Below, one piece after another: positions 33,414 to 41,779 of a stretch of 64,000 bases of DNA. The position numbers and the translations under genes are program-made. The first letter of the stretch is position 1, and every line of letters begins with the position of its first letter. This DNA comes from Grimontia indica (GTDB taxonomy: Bacteria; Pseudomonadota; Gammaproteobacteria; Enterobacterales; Vibrionaceae), in NCBI RefSeq assembly GCF_000333895.2, contig NZ_ANFM02000009.1, forward strand, positions 62,001 to 126,000, given 5' to 3'. Below the pieces are notes generated by a model. It was not told the origin of the DNA and made no database searches. It saw only the letters and a list, made by a program, of their open reading frames with translations.

Positions 33414-33732
33414 TGTGCGTGTTCACATCACTATAGAAAAAGCTGATGTTGGTGACCTTTTGGTTAACACCCCGGTGAAGGGAAGCAATAGGCTCGTCGT
33501 CGGTTGCTACCACGTCCCAGCAGCGGTTAGCCTGCTCGTCGTCTTCAAAGTACATGGCAACCAATCCGTGTTGCTCAGGAGGCATAAGGTTGTAGCCTTG
33601 GTGTGGACGGCGCGAAAAAGACTGCCAGCCAATGTTGAGTCCCATCTCGTTGAGTTGTTTGGCATAAGCAGTGAATGCCTGTTCAAATTCGCTCTGATCC
33701 TGATCGGGTTTGAGCTCATACAATCCGTGCAT
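33406..33732 (-). CDS. DUF6614-like small protein in the c-di-GMP operon
   Basis: A 108-residue protein from the ATG giving MHGLYELKPDQDQSEFEQAF. An upstream ATG at 33786 would add 18 residues and overlap the REC-EAL gene end. The pattern LYELKPDQ, AYAKQLNEMGLNIGWQSFSR and LHRGVNQKVTNISFFYSDV matches my recollection of DUF6614, a ferredoxin-like dimeric-barrel family with no known function. It is embedded between REC-EAL and hybrid-kinase genes, overlapping the latter by eight bases, so it is very likely part of that signalling pathway, perhaps as a small ligand-binding or connector protein. That role is inference. Confidence 0.72.
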   Translation of the reverse strand: MHGLYELKPDQDQSEFEQAFTAYAKQLNEMGLNIGWQSFSRRPHQGYNLMPPEQHGLVAMYFEDDEQANRCWDVVATDDEPIASLHRGVNQKVTNISFFYSDVNTHNV

Positions 33733-33754
33733 TGAGACCAAAATAACGTCCTTA

Positions 33755-34930
33755 TTAGTTGTAAATGTGATGGTTGAAATTTGCATTCCAGCTCATCAGG
33801 GTTTTTAACGGCATAGGCTTGGCAATGTAGTAGCCCTGAGCCGAGTCACACCATTCGTGCTGCAAATGTTCATAGATATCGTGGGATTCCACGCCCTCAG
33901 CAATGACTTTGAGTTCCATGCGTTTAGCCAAATCAATGCAGGAGCGGACGATGTTGAGAGACTGAGCGTTACTCAACATGGTTTTGGTGAAGGATTTGTC
34001 GACCTTCAACTCGGAAAATGGCAGCGTGTGGAATAGAGACAGGGAGGAATACCCCGTGCCGAAATCGTCGAGAGACAGCCCCACGCCTTTAATTCTGAGG
34101 TTGACCAAGATATCCAGTACATCCTGACGCCCTTCAAGAAACTCACGCTCAATCAGTTCCAGTGTGATTTGATGGGGCTTTAACTGGGTGCCGGCGATCA
34201 GTGAATTAAACCGGAACTGATATTCCGGCGTCACCAACGATGAGGCACTCACGTTGATGGAAATGGATTTGAAATGCGGCAATTGGACAAGTGCTTCGGC
34301 ATCGCTAGCAACACGGTTAAGTACCCACAAGGAGAGTTTTAGCTTAATTCTGTCTGGCAAATCCGTGTGCAGAAACTGATCGGCACTTAACAGCCCAAGC
34401 TCAGGATGATGCCAGCGCAGTAAGCATTCGTAGGAGGTAACAACGCCATCCCTCAGGTTGATCTGCGGCTGATAGAAAACGTCCAGCTGGTCATCATCCA
34501 TAGCTTCTTCTACATCAACCGGATTGACCTTGGCCACTTCCATTTTCTTTTTGTCGGCTTTGCCTTGTTTGGCAAACTCCAGCATGTTCAGCAGTACTCG
34601 ACGGGTGAAGGGCTTGGAAAGTGAACCGATCACGTTGAAGTCGAGCGATTGGGCAAAGGTAGAGGCGGAATTCAGAATGGATTTGTCGTACCCGCTCAGC
34701 AGGATCACGCAGGGCTTGATGCTGAAACTGCTCAGCTCTTTTAGCAAGGCAATGCCGTTTTTATCCGGCATGTGTACATCGAGCAGCAGCACATCATTGG
34801 AGGTTGGCGCGGCGAAACGCAGCAGATCCATGCCCCGGTTATAACCTTTAGTGGGATAGCCTGTCTCACACAGCATTTGTGTGATGACATCGGTAAACTC
34901 GGTATTATCATCGACGACGTAAACGTTCAA
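33755..34930 (-). CDS. Response regulator with EAL phosphodiesterase output
   Basis: A 391-residue cytosolic protein. The receiver domain (1-125) has VYVVDDNTE, phospho-acceptor Asp51 in DVLLLDVHMPDK, Ser in LLSGYD and Lys in LSKPF. The EAL domain (about 150-385) has ECLLRWHHPELGLL (ECL in place of EAL, catalytic Glu retained), ISINVSASSL, LELIEREFL, LDDFGTGYSSLSLFH, LKVDKSF, IAEGVES and AQGYYIAKP. All catalytic residues are therefore present and phosphorylation probably controls c-di-GMP hydrolysis, as in VieA or RocR but without a DNA-binding domain. It is first in an operon with DUF6614 and the hybrid kinase. Confidence 0.92.
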   Translation of the reverse strand: MNVYVVDDNTEFTDVITQMLCETGYPTKGYNRGMDLLRFAAPTSNDVLLLDVHMPDKNGIALLKELSSFSIKPCVILLSGYDKSILNSASTFAQSLDFNVIGSLSKPFTRRVLLNMLEFAKQGKADKKKMEVAKVNPVDVEEAMDDDQLDVFYQPQINLRDGVVTSYECLLRWHHPELGLLSADQFLHTDLPDRIKLKLSLWVLNRVASDAEALVQLPHFKSISINVSASSLVTPEYQFRFNSLIAGTQLKPHQITLELIEREFLEGRQDVLDILVNLRIKGVGLSLDDFGTGYSSLSLFHTLPFSELKVDKSFTKTMLSNAQSLNIVRSCIDLAKRMELKVIAEGVESHDIYEHLQHEWCDSAQGYYIAKPMPLKTLMSWNANFNHHIYN

Positions 34931-35130
34931 AATCCCATTCCTTGACCCGGGTATGTGGCATCCATCAGTCCAGTAGAGCGCTCTGTTGCCTACCTACAGA
35001 ACCTAACTTTGGAACTAGCTGCAAATATAGAAAATATCGGCGGTGCAGACTGAAAAAGTTGCGCAGGAATCTAAAGATATTGAATACATTCCACCAATAA
35101 ATACACAGTCTTTAATGTGAGTCGGTAATT

Positions 35131-35583
35131 TTAGGCAGTGTTTACAATTTCCTGGGGAAAGTGATACCTATTGATATTTGGTCTGTTTTTGACAAGGCGA
35201 TAGAGCTTTCTCAGAAATTCTTTATCTTCCTCATCGTTGTCCCAGAAGAAGTGCCCACCTGCCCTGACGGCTCCCCAAATCATGTTGGCGCGCAGGTTAT
35301 CCACCCCATTTTGGCGCAGCAGTTGGTAGAGGAAATCATCCGCCTGCTCGCGGTCAACCTGATGATTGTAGAACAGCCAGTCATGGACCAATGCTGGCAT
35401 CATGATGTCTGGGTGAAAGGGCGTAAAAGTAATTTGCCAAGCGACAGCAGGAATGCTGGCACCGTCGTAACGGAAGTACTTTGGGACAACAATATCGACA
35501 CCGTCGACTTGTATTTCAAAATCCCAGGTTAGTTCGTATTTGTTCGTCAATGCGCTGGGTTGCAGTTTGGGTTGCTTGAGCAT
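35131..35583 (-). CDS. DUF1353 protein
   Basis: A 150-residue protein with the DUF1353 pattern: KYELTWDFEIQVDGVDIVVP, KYFRYDGASIPAVAW, MMPALVHDWLFYNHQVDREQ and FLYQLLRQNGVDNLRANMIW. The HDWLF and D..F motifs suggest a metal or hydrolase-like site, but function is unknown. The family is common in phages and in bacterial chromosomes; no other phage gene is near, so nothing indicates an active prophage. A GGAGG site precedes the ATG. It sits alone between the REC-EAL operon and a lipoprotein gene whose terminator lies just upstream. Confidence 0.82.
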   Translation of the reverse strand: MLKQPKLQPSALTNKYELTWDFEIQVDGVDIVVPKYFRYDGASIPAVAWQITFTPFHPDIMMPALVHDWLFYNHQVDREQADDFLYQLLRQNGVDNLRANMIWGAVRAGGHFFWDNDEEDKEFLRKLYRLVKNRPNINRYHFPQEIVNTA

Positions 35584-35891
35584 GAGGGGCCTCCAAGTCG
35601 CTTCTGGAGGGTACAGGCTAACTAATACACTATTGTGATTGCGTTTAAAGATTGGGAAAAATAGAAAAGAAAAAGGACAGGCAATATGGAGTCAGCTCAA
35701 ATGAGCATTGCCTGTCCAAAATGCAAATATTTGCATTGAAATAATTTACACCAACTACAAGGAACTTCCATGTCATTTTACTGAGTTACCATCAACGCTG
35801 CCTGATGATACCAGTAAAGTAGAGGTGGTAATGTATTGGGTGCATCAATTATTACCAACCTAAAGGCTCGCTACCATAGCCAAAAACGAAT
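35584..35891. other. Intergenic region with terminator and palindrome
   Basis: About 308 bases holding the DUF1353 promoter region, a terminator at 35661-35717 and the palindrome ATGCAAATATTTGCAT at 35720-35735. Reverse-strand frames of fewer than 20 codons occur but have no support. Confidence 0.5.
35661..35717 (-). terminator. Terminator downstream of the lipoprotein gene
   Basis: On the reverse strand GGACAGGCAAT pairs with ATTGCCTGTCC across a 21-base loop that itself can form GCTC/GAGC. The stem is followed by TTTTTCTTTTC. It lies about 175 bases after the lipoprotein stop, leaving a long 3' untranslated region. Confidence 0.75.
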
Positions 35892-36344
35892 TTAAAACTG
35901 TTCAATCATTTCGCTGTCATCATGAATAAATCTCTTTGATATTCCGTTTTCCCTAACGAGTAATCCAGATTTATTAACATGATATTTGTGATCAACTTTT
36001 TTCCCATTGATCAGTGCACCGATGACTAAAAAGCAGAAATGTGCACCAACCTGACAATCTATTTGATAATTCCCTTTACCTCTATGTTTCAAAGCTTTGG
36101 AGACAGTGCCATCCCGATTACTGACTACCGTGACCCGCGATACTGAGGCAACCCTTGCCTCTGTGTCTTCAAAGGTGACTTTCTCGCGTGTCTGTTCTCT
36201 TTCTATTCCAAAGTGGGAGTAATAATATCCACCTTGTCGCAATGACGAATTTAAATCCGTCTCTCGAAGATCATTACTATTAACGATACAGGCTGTTAAT
36301 AATAAGCTCGAAAAAGTTACCGCTAAGCATTTTACTTTTTTCAT
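35892..36344 (-). CDS. Small predicted lipoprotein of unknown function
   Basis: A 150-residue protein with a lipobox signal peptide (KKVKCLAVTFSSLLLTACIV, Cys in LTAC near residue 19). The mature domain is mainly beta: GGYYYSHFGIEREQTREKVT, VSRVTVVSNRDGTVSKALKH and GALINGKKVDHKYHVN. Two cysteines in DCQVGAHFCF could form a disulfide. I recognise no family. Ile after the lipid Cys favours the outer membrane. It is AT-richer than its neighbours and is transcribed alone with a long 3' tail ending at a hairpin terminator. Confidence 0.68.
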   Translation of the reverse strand: MKKVKCLAVTFSSLLLTACIVNSNDLRETDLNSSLRQGGYYYSHFGIEREQTREKVTFEDTEARVASVSRVTVVSNRDGTVSKALKHRGKGNYQIDCQVGAHFCFLVIGALINGKKVDHKYHVNKSGLLVRENGISKRFIHDDSEMIEQF

Positions 36345-36800
36345 GGGAAGTCTCCCATTTTGTTAGTGAGTGTAAACACCCTGCTTAATCACATTTTATT
36401 ATTATTTGGCTCGATAAAAGGAGCCATTCCCCTGATGTTCAATAACCTGCTTGTTGTGCTTATTACAGGTGCAAGTTCAATTTCAGTATTCGTCGAAGAC
36501 GTGTTTTTGTTTTTCTGATTTAAGCTTTATTCAAGATGCAAAATTTTAAAAGTAAAAATTCACGGAAGGTTGAATAGATGTTAAATAAGTGAAACACAAC
36601 TGTCGGATTGTTTAATAACTAACGGGCGGGATTCAGTGTTGTCACGCTTTCAGTACGGTGGTTAGCTGAACCTAACTATATGAATACAATAATTAAGTGA
36701 TGACTTTTAGTCTGTCAGGCAGTGTGCAAGTGGTGGAGAAGGGAAATCGAAGAAGAAATGATATTTCTGTCTGGGATTTTTATTATGTAAGGCGGTATTT
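36345..36800. other. AT-rich intergenic region, no gene recognised
   Basis: About 456 bases of mostly A/T-rich sequence between a lipoprotein gene and the GGDEF-EAL gene, both on the reverse strand. It should contain the lipoprotein promoter. A TCTGTCT/AGACAGA pair near 36766-36806 could form a weak hairpin at the GGDEF-EAL stop. I see no RNA gene or mobile element. Confidence 0.5.
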
Positions 36801-38864
36801 TTAGACAGAAGAGCTGTGCTTGGCCTGACGACAGGCGACAAATTGGATGAAATCATCAATGACAAGTGGCTTAGCGTAGAAATAGCCTTGCGCATATTCA
36901 AAACCTTGATTGAGCAAATAGGTCTCCTGATCCAGCGTTTCGACGCCTTCAGCGATGACATCCATGTTCAGCTTATCTGCAAGGTATTTGACCACATTAA
37001 AGATGGCCTTGGCATCGTCATCCCCAGGCAGCACCTGAGTAAACTGGCGGTCAATCTTGATTTGGTCAAAGCCATAGGTGAGCAGGTATTCAAGCGAAGC
37101 AAAACCAGTACCGAAATCATCCAGTGAAACCGTTACGCCAGCATTTTTCAGCCAGTTTCGCACCTTGTTGGTGGAATCGGTATTGATCATCTGAGAAGAC
37201 TCAGTGATTTCGATATCCAGGCTCTGCAGGGGCACATCATTGTCTTCTGAACAAGAAAGCAGCTCTGCAATAAACCCGTCAGAGGTAAGTTGCTGGGGGG
37301 AAACATTGACACTGAAGCGGAAGTTGTCCGGCAGGTGATCAAGGATCTGGCTGATATCGTAAAAGGCACGTCGCATGATCTCCCGTCCCAGTGCCACAAT
37401 CAGGCCAGTGCGTTCGGCTTCTTCTACGATATCGACATGGGCGACATTCTGTTGTCTCTCGTTGTGATTCAAACGCAGCAAAGCCTCGCAGCCAATGACC
37501 AATCCGGTTTTCATGCTGACTTTGGGTTGGTAATGCAGTGTGAACTCTTTGGTTTCGATAATGCGCTGCAGCGCTTTTCGCACGGCTTCACGGTTGGTTC
37601 GTGCCATATCGGCATCTTTATCGTAAAAACGCACACAGCGTCGTCCCGCTTCCTTGGCAATATAAAGGGCGATGTCGGTAGCATGCAGAAGTTGTCTCGG
37701 CGTGTGGCCATTTTCAGGGAAAAAGGCGACACCGATAGACGAGGAAATCCACTGGGTGCTGGTGATGTCTTCACGCACAGGTGTATTGAGTAGCGGTGTC
37801 AGCAAATCTTCCACGCTCTGCTGGTAACTCTGGGAGGGGATAATACAAACGAATTCATCTCCACCGGTGCGGCTGATGGACGCTTGTGGCAGTTGTTCTC
37901 TCAGCGCACGGGCAAATCTTACCAGCAACACATCTCCTTCCTGGTGCCCGTTGGCATCGTTATAGCCACCGAAGTCATCAAGGTCGAACGACACTAATGC
38001 AAAAGGATGCTCGTGATTACATAGGGTGTTGAGTTCCGAAAGCAAAGCCCGGCGGTTGGAAACATTCGTGAGCGGGTCGATTTCAGACAGGGCTTTGAGT
38101 TCGGCTTTGGCACTTTCCAGCTCTCGCATGTAGCTGACTGCCTGCTGCACGGAATTGTTGTAGGCGTGAACCAGTAAGCCAAACTCGTCGTTTTCATGGC
38201 CGTCTATCTTCAACAGTCTGGCGTTTTTCTGTCGCTCAAGCTTGGCGTTCTTATCAATAGAATCAATGATTTTGGAGAGTGGTCGCCCAATCTGATTGTG
38301 GAAGAGGATGGTCAGGATGATGGCAATAAGCAGTACTTCAGCCATGGTAGAAAGGCAGATGGTCCACACCAAATCGTAAAATTCGGCCTCAGAGGTGTGG
38401 AAGTGCACTGTGCCGACCAGATTCCCTACATGTTGGTCGATAAATTGACTATCGCGATAGATTTTGAACGTCAACGGATAGGAGAGAACAACCGTTTCAT
38501 CGACAGGGAGGACCACACTCAACCACTCAGGAATCAAATGATGATGAGGTTGCTCAATGGATGCCACGGCATCGTCATAGTTGTCGAGAATGGCGACAGC
38601 CTGAAACAAATGGTCGCCTTCGAAGCCTTTCAGCAGCGAATGCCCTTGCGCAGAATCGAGGTTGAACGCCGCGTAGGCTGCGCCGTCGAGGATGTTTTCC
38701 AACTGCAGTTTGGCGGCCAGTTCTTTTTCAGTATTGAGGTGGTTGAGCTGAACCGACGCGATAACAACACTGATCACCACGCCGCCAATAATGCTCAATA
38801 GCATCACTGAAGCGACAAATCGCCTTAGCAGGGGTGCTTTGGTGCCGAACAGCTTTGAGGTCAT
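36801..38864 (-). CDS. Membrane GGDEF-EAL protein partnered with an SBP_bac_3 protein
   Basis: A 687-residue protein. Transmembrane helices at about 15-38 and 168-188 flank a 130-residue periplasmic domain, followed by HAMP (about 190-245). The GGDEF domain keeps RTGGDEF (334-338) and lacks an I-site. The EAL domain keeps CEALLRLNH, SVNVSPQQL, IEITESSQM, LDDFGTGFASL, KIDRQF, IAEGVET and AQGYFYAKP, so phosphodiesterase activity is likely and cyclase activity possible. Its ATG overlaps the stop of the upstream periplasmic binding-protein gene by four bases. The arrangement parallels NspS-MbaA of Vibrio cholerae, where a spermidine-binding protein controls a GGDEF-EAL enzyme. Confidence 0.92.
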   Translation of the reverse strand: MTSKLFGTKAPLLRRFVASVMLLSIIGGVVISVVIASVQLNHLNTEKELAAKLQLENILDGAAYAAFNLDSAQGHSLLKGFEGDHLFQAVAILDNYDDAVASIEQPHHHLIPEWLSVVLPVDETVVLSYPLTFKIYRDSQFIDQHVGNLVGTVHFHTSEAEFYDLVWTICLSTMAEVLLIAIILTILFHNQIGRPLSKIIDSIDKNAKLERQKNARLLKIDGHENDEFGLLVHAYNNSVQQAVSYMRELESAKAELKALSEIDPLTNVSNRRALLSELNTLCNHEHPFALVSFDLDDFGGYNDANGHQEGDVLLVRFARALREQLPQASISRTGGDEFVCIIPSQSYQQSVEDLLTPLLNTPVREDITSTQWISSSIGVAFFPENGHTPRQLLHATDIALYIAKEAGRRCVRFYDKDADMARTNREAVRKALQRIIETKEFTLHYQPKVSMKTGLVIGCEALLRLNHNERQQNVAHVDIVEEAERTGLIVALGREIMRRAFYDISQILDHLPDNFRFSVNVSPQQLTSDGFIAELLSCSEDNDVPLQSLDIEITESSQMINTDSTNKVRNWLKNAGVTVSLDDFGTGFASLEYLLTYGFDQIKIDRQFTQVLPGDDDAKAIFNVVKYLADKLNMDVIAEGVETLDQETYLLNQGFEYAQGYFYAKPLVIDDFIQFVACRQAKHSSSV

Positions 38865-39703
38865 AAATCCCCGTTATTCTCTGGCGGCTCGACAGCAGCA
38901 CAAGACAGTGTGAAGGTATGTTCAGGGTCGTCCTTGGAGCAGATTTTATAGAGGGTGCCATCGTTAAGAAGCGTATGGTAAGCCTTGCTCATTCGGTCAA
39001 TCACGACCTGATCTGACCCTAAGCTGAGAGCGAGGTTCAAAATCAGTGGTTTATCTGGGTCCCCAAGGTAGAAATACGCTTTCAAATCATCATTGCGATT
39101 TTCGCTGTAGGCATACACAGACCAAAGCCCTGTGGCGTAATCGCACTTACGGTTTTGCAGCAAAGAAAGGTGCTTCGCAGGGCGGGCAATGCCGCCGTTG
39201 TCGGTTGGAATGGCTGATAGCGTTCCCCGTAAGGTGAACAGGTTTTCGTCGGGCTTAAAACCTTTATTTACCAAGTATTGATAGGAGTAAGTTTCTAGCT
39301 CTGAGCAGACACGGAAATTTTTGGCGTGGTCCAATGAATCCCCTTGCAGTTCAGAGCGGCTTTTTAAGCCTATCAATGAAGAACGTTCGAGTGCGTACAA
39401 CTGGCCAACCCAGTGGAAGAGATCTTTGCGCTTTTCAGAAAAAGCCATGGAGAAGATGGCGACGTTTTTTTCCTTTTGCGCGGTTTTGTAAGCCCGTGCC
39501 CAGGGCATGACATCAATGGGTGAATCAAACCCAGCCTCGTCCAAAATGGCTTGGACCATGTCAACTGCACGACCGCCAAATTGCCCTTCTTCATCAATGA
39601 CCTGAAAGGGTGGAAGTGTTTCAGATACCACCCGAAGGGGTTGTTCCGCAAAGGCTATGGCTGCCTGACTAAACAAGCCGAGGGAAACGTAAATTCGTCG
39701 CAT
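38861..39703 (-). CDS. Periplasmic amino-acid-type binding protein (SBP_bac_3) controlling a GGDEF-EAL partner
   Basis: About 280 residues with a signal peptide (RRIYVSLGLFSQAAIAFA). The fold is family 3 solute-binding: LRVVSETLPPFQVIDEEGQF, GRAVDMVQAILDEAGFDSPI, VMPWARAYKTAQKEKNVAIF and FSEKRKDLFHWVGQLYALE. This class binds amino acids, polyamines or related ligands. No permease is nearby; the stop overlaps the GGDEF-EAL start by four bases, so it is a receptor subunit rather than a transport component. The ATG after AGGATATT is used; a start 60 bases upstream would place the signal peptide internally. The ligand cannot be read from sequence by eye. Confidence 0.88.
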   Translation of the reverse strand: MRRIYVSLGLFSQAAIAFAEQPLRVVSETLPPFQVIDEEGQFGGRAVDMVQAILDEAGFDSPIDVMPWARAYKTAQKEKNVAIFSMAFSEKRKDLFHWVGQLYALERSSLIGLKSRSELQGDSLDHAKNFRVCSELETYSYQYLVNKGFKPDENLFTLRGTLSAIPTDNGGIARPAKHLSLLQNRKCDYATGLWSVYAYSENRNDDLKAYFYLGDPDKPLILNLALSLGSDQVVIDRMSKAYHTLLNDGTLYKICSKDDPEHTFTLSCAAVEPPENNGDL

Positions 39704-39994
39704 AATATCCTGTAAATCAATCCATTGGCCGCGAACTAAAATCGCCTCAAACGACCTTTTCAATTTGTGTCAGTGCATCTGGCACACTCGTCTTTACGTG
39801 TATATTAAGTAACCTCAAGATGGCTGAGTGTCTTATTTTTGGTACTTGTCAGGACTTTTTTTACGACTCGTTTTAAGTGCGTGTTGCATATGCCTTGTGC
39901 GCAAGCCATCCCATATTGAAATCAGGGGAAGAAATGAAATCTATATTGGGGATACCCGTTCTTATTTAGACAGCCGCTTAGAGGAAGAAATTGA

Positions 39995-40636
39995 TTGAAT
40001 AAATGGATTTATGCTCTGCTTTCCTGCTATTTGGTTTTCCTACCTCCTGTCTTAGCGGAGGAGACCATTGGCTTTTCCGAACTGTCCGAATGGCAGGTGA
40101 AAGCGTTTAAGAATGAAACCCGATACCGTTTGATTGACGACGCATCGTTTGGTGGAGCTGTGCTACACGGGGAAAGTCAGGATGCTGCTTCAGGCTTAAT
40201 CATGGAAAAGGAAATCGACCTGTTGGCAACGCCTTGGATGAGTTGGCAATGGAAAGTTGATACCTTTCCCACCACGGACAATGAGAAATTAAAAACGCAG
40301 GATGACTTCGCCTGGCGGATTTCGGTGACTGTGGTGCCGGGCATGACCATGATGAGCAGCAGAACCATTGTTTATGTCTGGACACCAAACCAACCGGAAA
40401 ACAGTTTCTGGCCGAATCCATTTGCGCCAAAACGATTCAAAATGTTGGCAGCGACCTCGGGTGACAGGAAAAACGAATGGGTCGCAGTTAGCCGGAATGT
40501 GCGGGAAGACTTCCAGCGCCTTTTCGGGAAAGACTATCAAACCCTCTCTGTGGTTGCTGTAACATCTGACAGTGACAATTCTCAATCTGAAACATCCGCC
40601 TATATTACGCCGCTGACTTTCTCTGAAACCCCTTAA
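39995..40636 (+). CDS. DUF3047 exported protein, TTG start
   Basis: A 213-residue protein with a signal peptide (NKWIYALLSCYLVFLPPVLA). The DUF3047 pattern is clear: ASGLIMEKEIDLLATPWMSW, QWKVDTFP, QDDFAWRISVTVVPG, and VRVF-like strands replaced here by TIVYVWTPNQPENSFWPNPF, then VREDFQRLFGKDYQTLSVVA and DSDNSQSETSAYI. It is probably a periplasmic jelly-roll, sugar-binding-like domain of unknown role. No in-frame ATG precedes the signal peptide; TTG after GAGGAAG is inferred. It heads a run of envelope genes (two barrel proteins and DUF4056), though a 205-base gap follows. Confidence 0.83.
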   Translation: MNKWIYALLSCYLVFLPPVLAEETIGFSELSEWQVKAFKNETRYRLIDDASFGGAVLHGESQDAASGLIMEKEIDLLATPWMSWQWKVDTFPTTDNEKLKTQDDFAWRISVTVVPGMTMMSSRTIVYVWTPNQPENSFWPNPFAPKRFKMLAATSGDRKNEWVAVSRNVREDFQRLFGKDYQTLSVVAVTSDSDNSQSETSAYITPLTFSETP

Positions 40637-40841
40637 CAAACAGAGCGTTACAAGTTCCGCTTGGCACTCGGGAAATCTCTACTTTCACATGTACACTTTC
40701 TAGTTTACTTTTTCTGTTTGCTGAGTATGATATGCGCCTCTTTAGGCTGCTGCGAAAGTCTTCCGCGCTCTTCTTCGCCCCTTCCGCAATTGCGCCTCCC
40801 ATTTTTATTGCTCCTATCCGGGAGCATCTGGAAGCAGAAGT

Positions 40842-41771
40842 ATGTTCTCGTTAAAACGTGTGCTTGCTGGCAGCTTGCTGTTGTGTTCAACCGCGAGCTG
40901 GGCTGACTCATTTTCCCTCCCTATCTGGAAAGAAGAGGCCGAAGCATTAGGTTATGTCTTACCGAAACCGTTCGGGTTTAACGTGAGCTATATGAGCCTG
41001 GAACAGGGCATAGCGGTGGATTCAATTGGGTTTGAAGGGTTGGTGGCGAAGGTGCCGGAAATGACTATTCCAACACTGCCTTTTCTTCCTGACATCGTGA
41101 TTCCGGGTTTTGATGTCCCCATCCCACGCGACATGATCGATATTCAGGCGGCACCGGGAAGACAAAAAAGCGAAGTGCTTTCTGTTCGTGGCGATGTCTG
41201 GCTTTTCCCTTTCTTAAATGTATATGGTCTGGTGGGTAAGCTAGAGGGTTATTCAGAAACCAGCGTGACCGTTGGCGTTAAAGGTTTTGATAAGCGCAGC
41301 GATCCCATCGCATTCAGACTCGATTTGGATGGTGATTTGTATGGCGGCGGCATTGTGTTGGCCGGTGGTTATGGAAACTGGTTTGGTCTTGTCGATGCAA
41401 GCTACACCAAAACCAACTTGACCGTGATTGACGGTGCGATTGATGCCTATGTGGTGTCACCGCGCATTGGCTACGACTTCCACTCAAAAGGCGTTCCTAT
41501 GCGCCTTTGGGCTGGAGCCATGTATCAGGATGTTGAGCAGTCATTGTCAGGCAATCTTTCAAGCCTTGACTTGCCTTCAGGCCTTTCCGGTTTGTTAGGA
41601 GCAGTGAATCAAGACGACGAGGGGCGTTTCCATGTCGAACAGCGTTTGACGACCCCCTGGAACCCGATCATCGGTATGCAATACCAAATCTCGCCGCATT
41701 TATATCTTCTTGGTGAAGCGGGACTTGGCGATCGCACCAGTGTGTTCTTCTCAATTGATATGCGTTATTGA
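40842..41771 (+). CDS. Outer-membrane beta-barrel protein of unknown function
   Basis: A 309-residue protein with a signal peptide (FSLKRVLAGSLLLCSTASWA) and a C-terminal aromatic strand (SVFFSIDMRY) typical of Bam substrates. Amphipathic strands such as GDVWLFPFLNVYGLVGKLEG, GGIVLAGGYGNWFGLVDASY and GVPMRLWAGAMYQDVEQSLS alternate polar and hydrophobic residues. A proline-rich N-terminal stretch (VPEMTIPTLPFLPDIVIPGF) is unusual and may be a periplasmic plug or tether. I do not recognise a named family. Its stop overlaps the general region of the next barrel gene's ribosome site (eight-base gap), so the two barrels are co-expressed. Confidence 0.78.
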   Translation: MFSLKRVLAGSLLLCSTASWADSFSLPIWKEEAEALGYVLPKPFGFNVSYMSLEQGIAVDSIGFEGLVAKVPEMTIPTLPFLPDIVIPGFDVPIPRDMIDIQAAPGRQKSEVLSVRGDVWLFPFLNVYGLVGKLEGYSETSVTVGVKGFDKRSDPIAFRLDLDGDLYGGGIVLAGGYGNWFGLVDASYTKTNLTVIDGAIDAYVVSPRIGYDFHSKGVPMRLWAGAMYQDVEQSLSGNLSSLDLPSGLSGLLGAVNQDDEGRFHVEQRLTTPWNPIIGMQYQISPHLYLLGEAGLGDRTSVFFSIDMRY

Positions 41772-41779
41772 GGGGAAAC

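Noticed and set aside
33733-33786. Upstream start for the DUF6614 gene.
   Set aside because: Family resemblance starts at MHGLYELKP; the extension overlaps the end of the REC-EAL gene.
40661-40906. 81-codon forward frame upstream of the first barrel gene.
   Set aside because: It overlaps the barrel gene's start in another frame, has no ribosome site and its Leu/Cys/Ser-rich composition looks random.
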